DNA of 64,000 bases from Latrodectus hesperus. Lineage: Eukaryota; Arthropoda; Arachnida; Araneae; Theridiidae. Made by a program: the position numbers and the translations under genes. Shown piece after piece: positions 60,150 through 64,000 of the stretch. The stretch covers positions 63,640,078 to 63,704,077 of the forward strand of contig CM075862.1 of the NCBI GenBank assembly GCA_037975125.1. The letters are read 5' to 3'. The notes under the pieces are model-generated. The model saw only the letters and a list, made by a program, of their open reading frames with translations. It was not told the origin of the DNA and ran no database searches. Position 1 is the first letter of the stretch, and every line of letters begins with the position of its first letter.

Positions 60150-60690
60150 TTGATGACAGACTACTGGGCCTCGCCTGCAGCTCTAAGTATATATGCCTCA
60201 TACTTTCTAAAAACTAATGAAGACAAAAAAGAATTAATTAAAAACGTGTTTTCCAGAATTCACATCAATTATAAGAATCCCAAGAGACTGAGTGAATATT
60301 TTTGCGGTCAAGAACAATGAAGTCAATGGACTTAATTATATTATTCAACATACAACATTCAAAACAAAGCAAGCACATACAAATCCATCGACACTGTTAC
60401 GATATCAGATGAGACTGAATGTATCCAATATATGAATTCACTTGACCTACAAGGAATGAAATGGCATGTATTGCAATTGAAAATCGGAGTACCAGTTAAT
60501 ATATTGCGAAATGCCAACAACCCAAAGCTTTGCAAACTGAATAAGGCTTGTAATACAAATAAATAAAGGAACAACGTTATAAAAACGACATTAATGATTG
60601 TAAATTTCAATGGCGAAGTTGTCTTTCTTTTAAATATTCTTTTGATGGGATCTTCGAAGCATAAGGTCGACCCTAGCAACAGTTGAACAA
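60150..60690 (+). pseudogene. Helitron helicase fragment
   Basis: On the plus strand, with frame breaks: ELIKNVFSRIHINYKNPKRL, then TYKSIDTVTISDETE, then LDLQGMKWHVLQLKIGVPVN and ILRNANNPKLC, then VVFLLNILLMGSS. These follow in order the C-terminal part of a Helitron Pif1-type helicase (compare SFKSIDTV and PPHNLQLKIGSPIILLHNLN in the large Helitron). It is diverged enough from that copy to be a separate, older element. No ends were seen. Confidence 0.75.
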
Positions 60691-61039
60691 TGAGAGACAG
60701 ATGTTGCTTTTTCTGTTCCTGCAAGGAAGGCGTGTGCTTGGGAGTTTTCCATGTTTCCCACCCTTGTGATACGCGAATACGGACTACTGTTTATGAATAG
60801 TCTTGCCGCAAAGCAATTTAAGCGGTAAATGCTAAAAATGCCTTAAAACGACTCATAGCTGTTAGGCTGCCCACTACGCGGTATCAAAGCATTCCTTCGA
60901 TTTGGTAGGCATTTCAGTTTAAGAATTTGCTATTTCCAATCGATTGGCACTTGTAATCATCAGTAACAAAGCTCAGAGTCAAACTTTAAAATTGTGTGGT
61001 TTAGTTCTAATACACACGGATTGCTTTCCACATGGATAA

Positions 61040-61345
61040 ATATGTGGGCCACGGTGGTTGGTCAGGACGTCGTTCTCATTATCAAAAGGTAGTGAGTTAG
61101 ATTCCCGAAGAATCCGTCGTGTTCACTAAAAACGTCTGGAGCACGTTAAAACAGGGCGTGGTTGCAATGTCCTCCAAGTGAAATGATACCTCTTAGAGTG
61201 GCAGTGTAAGTACTGGAGGTCTTCTGCTTTGTCCTTGCTTGAAAGTCACGAATACTGTACTCAGCTGCTTCTAACTAACTGGTAGAATCCAACTCAGGAC
61301 TAGGTACATAGAACCATCTCGGTGCAACAACAACATTGATAAATA
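61040..61345 (+). repeat. SINE-like element, family F, copy 2 with tRNA-like head
   Basis: The head GGCCACGGTGGTTGGTCAGG (box A-like) and TGAGTTAGATTCCC (box B-like) precede the body shared with copy 1. The tail is CAACAACAACATTGATA. Confidence 0.7.
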
Positions 61346-61703
61346 TATGTGGCATGTTCTAGAATCGGTAAACTAGATAATCTCTACATCTGTATGGGAA
61401 AGGTAATAACAAAAATGCACACCCACAGGCATTATGGAATTAAATATGTAAAAACGAATACTTTCCATTTTTTTAATTTTCTGCTGAACCAGACAGAGCC
61501 CCAGAAAAGCGCTGGTAGGTACATTTAGCAGACTATTTCTTTAATGGAAATAAATATTTTTTACAGTATGGATTCAACTATTCAGATGTGTGCAATACAT
61601 ATTTATTACGCAACAAATTTACTAAAATTTATTCTTTTGTATATAAGAGATGGGCAGGATACATTGGAAGGAAGAATAAAACAAGGTTTTTTTTCTTACT
61701 CAG

Positions 61704-61779
61704 CTTAAAGTTAAAAGATCTTACATCAGATGAAAGTAGCCATGCAGATATCTCGAGTGCTTCACAACAAAAGAAATGA
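61704..61779 (+). other. Exon-like segment, unknown
   Basis: A strong acceptor (TTTTTTTTCTTACTCAG) is followed by 24 open codons ending in TGA (KLKDLTSDESSHADISSASQ, then QKK). AATAAA is at 61883-61888. Possible terminal exon; no homology was recognised and chance is not excluded. Confidence 0.22.
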
Positions 61780-63250
61780 CTTGTGTAATACTATACCCAA
61801 ATATAGTATCCTTGTAATTACTTGCCTTATCAATTTAATTATTTTTAAAGGCTTAAAATTTGATGATTTTACAATAATTAAAAATAAAGGATAGTAGTTC
61901 ACTTAATATGCCTTAAACGCTTATGAAAGTCTATCATGATAGTGAAAAGCACACTTATATTGTAAAATTTTGATTCACTATATTTTTGAATTTTTTTTAC
62001 AGTGTTAAGACTTAAATAAAAAATTCTGTTGATAAAACAATAACAAATATTTATTTGAGCTCTATTGCTCCGCTGAACGGACGATACCGCTATAAATTCA
62101 ATTCTGTATCAAAAAAATTTCAGAGTCAGACAAGATCGTAGGAGATTGCCATGGTTGGCGCACTTTTCGCCTGACGAACAGTTTTTCAAGGCGACAACAT
62201 ACAGTATTAACACCAAATAGTTTGAAGCCCGATGGTTAAGTGTGAGTAATAGCAAATTGCCTGATATTATCTAATTCAGTGATAAAGGAATATATTCATG
62301 GGCGCAAATGAAAAATATTGAGAAAACTTCCAAATGTCCACCTTACTCTATGAAAGTAATATTCAATGATAGTTCTGTGCAGCACTGACTAGGATGGAAA
62401 AACCTCTATTGTTCAAACTTTTTTTTTCTGTAAAGGTCACGATTTTCCTATATATCACGGGCAGACCATTCAAAACATTTGTTTTATCTCCAAAAAGAAT
62501 TTACTTTTACATTCACATTACTCTATCATTTAGGAAATATTCATTTCTTTTTTCTAAAAAACTTTTCATTGATTGTGGTACAAGGATGAAAATTAGGAAA
62601 GTTCAAAAAGCTACAACCACGTCAAATGGATACAATCATTGGATGCATAAAAAGAATACGTATAATGCATTTTTTATAGTTCAATAGAACGAATGTCTGA
62701 CATAAAATTGATATTGCATAGTTGAAAACCAAACAAATGAATAGTATTTTTAGAATTTCATCATCAAAATATTGTTTTGCTTTCTGAGAGTGAATCGCGC
62801 TCAAATGTCACTAAAAATGAAGTTAGAGGAAACCGAAACACAAACTCCATCTCCGACTAGGATCGAACAAAGGAATTACTTCGAAGAATAGTCTTACCGC
62901 TTGGTTCAAAATTGTGTAGTTACCTTAATTGTACTTCAAAAAGCATAATATTTAAATACTATGCTTTCAAAAAATCTAAGAGAAATAGTACTTAACTCAA
63001 CTATTTCATTTACAAATTAATGTGACATGGAAAATGCCTATAAATGAAGAGGAAAAAAAAAAAAACCTTGATAATATTTTGACCAGTTAGCAAAATTCAG
63101 TTAAAAATTGGTAATTGAAATCATAGCATCTTGGGACTTTTTTGAACATGAGCATTCTAATTATTGTTAATTTTTCGCTGAAGATTGTCAGAAGTAACGT
63201 TTATGAAAGTATAATCGTTAAGATTATAATGTCTCACCATCGGCACTTTC
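61780..63250. other. Spacer with a SINE scrap
   Basis: No gene was supported. At about 62850-62905 a minus-strand box B-like segment (inverse of CTAGGATCGAACAAAG) suggests a tRNA-derived SINE remnant. A region near 62050-62240 is GC-richer but unrecognised. Confidence 0.35.
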
Positions 63251-63264
63251 GATTTTAAGATCCT

Positions 63265-63558
63265 ATGTTTTTTTTTTTTGTGTTTTGTTTTGATTTTCAG
63301 AGAGACTCTCATTGTACGCGAAGCAGGCCAGAGAGATTGTCGCGAACCCATACATGGCTCCTTGTAAATTTTGTTCATTTTTTAATTAAATGTGTATGTT
63401 TCAAAATTGGAGTCATTTATTTGTTTGTTTGTTTCATAACAAACTTATGTTTTTGGTGGCAGCGGTTTGATGCTTTTTTAATGCTTTGCATTAGCATCCA
63501 CTATGGAAATTAATTATGTGCACTATAATGGATTACGTGCCGCAATGTTGGAATACAG
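63265..63558 (+). other. Exon-like or LTR-leader-like segment
   Basis: Two readings are possible. First, a strong acceptor (TTTTGATTTTCAG at 63288-63300) and a short ORF starting at 63503 (MEINYVHYNGLRAAMLEY) that ends at a strong donor ACAG|GTAGGC (63558/63559). Second, TTGGTGGCAGCGGTTTGA at 63453-63470 resembles a retroelement primer binding site, with an LTR to its left. Neither could be confirmed. Confidence 0.25.
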
Positions 63559-63662
63559 GTAGGCCATTTTGATCAATCTTTCTCTGGCTACTATTGAAAA
63601 TAAATAGTTTGGAATGTTATATAAATTGATAGAATATTTAGTTTCAATCTTATTTACGTGGT

Positions 63663-63858
63663 TTTCATGTTATATCAATTAACTTTGTTTATAAGTTTGT
63701 AAATGGTGTATTCCATATTACAAAGCTAATTTCTGTATTTCGTGTATTCGAATTTACAGTGTTCATGCTATATCAATTAATTTTGCTTATAAGTTTGTAA
63801 ATGGTGTATTCCATGTTACAAAGCTAATTTCTGTATTTCGTGTATTCGAATTTACAGT
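63663..63858 (+). repeat. 98 bp tandem duplication
   Basis: Two adjacent copies, period 98, containing TATATCAATTAA, TATAAGTTTGTAAATGGTGT and CGTGTATTCGAATTTACAGT. They differ at only a few positions, so the duplication is fairly recent. Confidence 0.92.
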
Positions 63859-64000
63859 GTAATATTTTTTATAAGAAAAGTGTATCTTATTATAAATTTG
63901 CATTTCATAATTTTTATGTGGTTGATGTATTTCAATTCACGTAGGAATATGTTAAAATAACTATGTTGTTATAGATTAATGTGTAAAATCGAAAGTACAC

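Noticed and set aside
60359..60724. 121-codon minus-strand ORF with hydrophobic stretches
   Set aside because: Antisense of the Helitron helicase fragment, whose plus-strand text matches the family in order.

Overview
This window looks like nuclear DNA of an arthropod, most plausibly a spider. It is very AT-rich, has spliced genes with GT-AG introns, and is dominated by mobile elements of metazoan type: Ty3/gypsy, RTE and R1/Jockey-like LINEs, several tRNA-derived SINE families, Tc1/mariner, pogo/Tigger and hAT elements, and Helitrons. The spider assignment rests on family resemblance of the Tc1 and mariner transposases and on general composition; no species-diagnostic marker was seen.

Only two conventional host genes are well supported. 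They lie head to head around 11.5-12.7 kb. On the minus strand are the first three coding exons of an IGHMBP2/SMUBP-2-type helicase, whose remainder lies beyond the window or in unseen exons to the left. On the plus strand is a complete two-coding-exon DNAJB1-type Hsp40 gene with a 5' untranslated exon, a TATA box, a four-unit heat shock element and a poly(A) signal. The roughly 550 bp between them is probably a shared promoter region.

Layout. 0.35-6.5 kb: a structurally complete Ty3/gypsy retrotransposon (605 bp LTRs, ATAC target duplication, primer binding site, polypurine tract, one open gag-pol frame), minus strand. 6.5-10.7 kb: AT-rich DNA with a decayed SINE and a MITE. 10.7-14.9 kb: the gene pair. 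15-21 kb: AT-rich spacer with SINEs and an LTR-like piece. 21.4-27.6 kb: a Tc1 element with intact ends and a dead transposase, a rearranged Tc1 relic, a hAT-like MITE, a mariner relic and an RTE fragment with nested insertions. 29.3-30.5 kb: a 13-copy array of a roughly 95 bp repeat. 32.2-36.5 kb: an RTE-type LINE relic in which an 80 bp piece of the endonuclease region has been amplified 13-fold in tandem and into which a SINE has inserted. 38-40.3 kb: (TA)n tracts hosting a mariner-type element with long inverted repeats and a MITE. 42.7-46.8 kb: a SINE cluster around an orphan exon-like ORF. 47.3-54.3 kb: a Helitron RepHel relic broken by a LINE and by a pogo/Tigger derivative whose remaining ORF keeps a PCNA-binding-type motif. 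54.9-61.3 kb: more Tc1, RTE, Helitron and SINE material, including a 1.0 kb non-autonomous Helitron with both ends. 61.4-64 kb: little that can be supported beyond exon-like signals and a 98 bp tandem duplication.

How the parts relate. The mobile elements form a readable insertion history. The non-autonomous Helitron preserves the empty site of the pogo insertion found in the larger Helitron. Coding continuity dates the LINE after the Helitron, and TSDs place SINEs inside older LINEs. The gypsy element is the only one that looks recently active.
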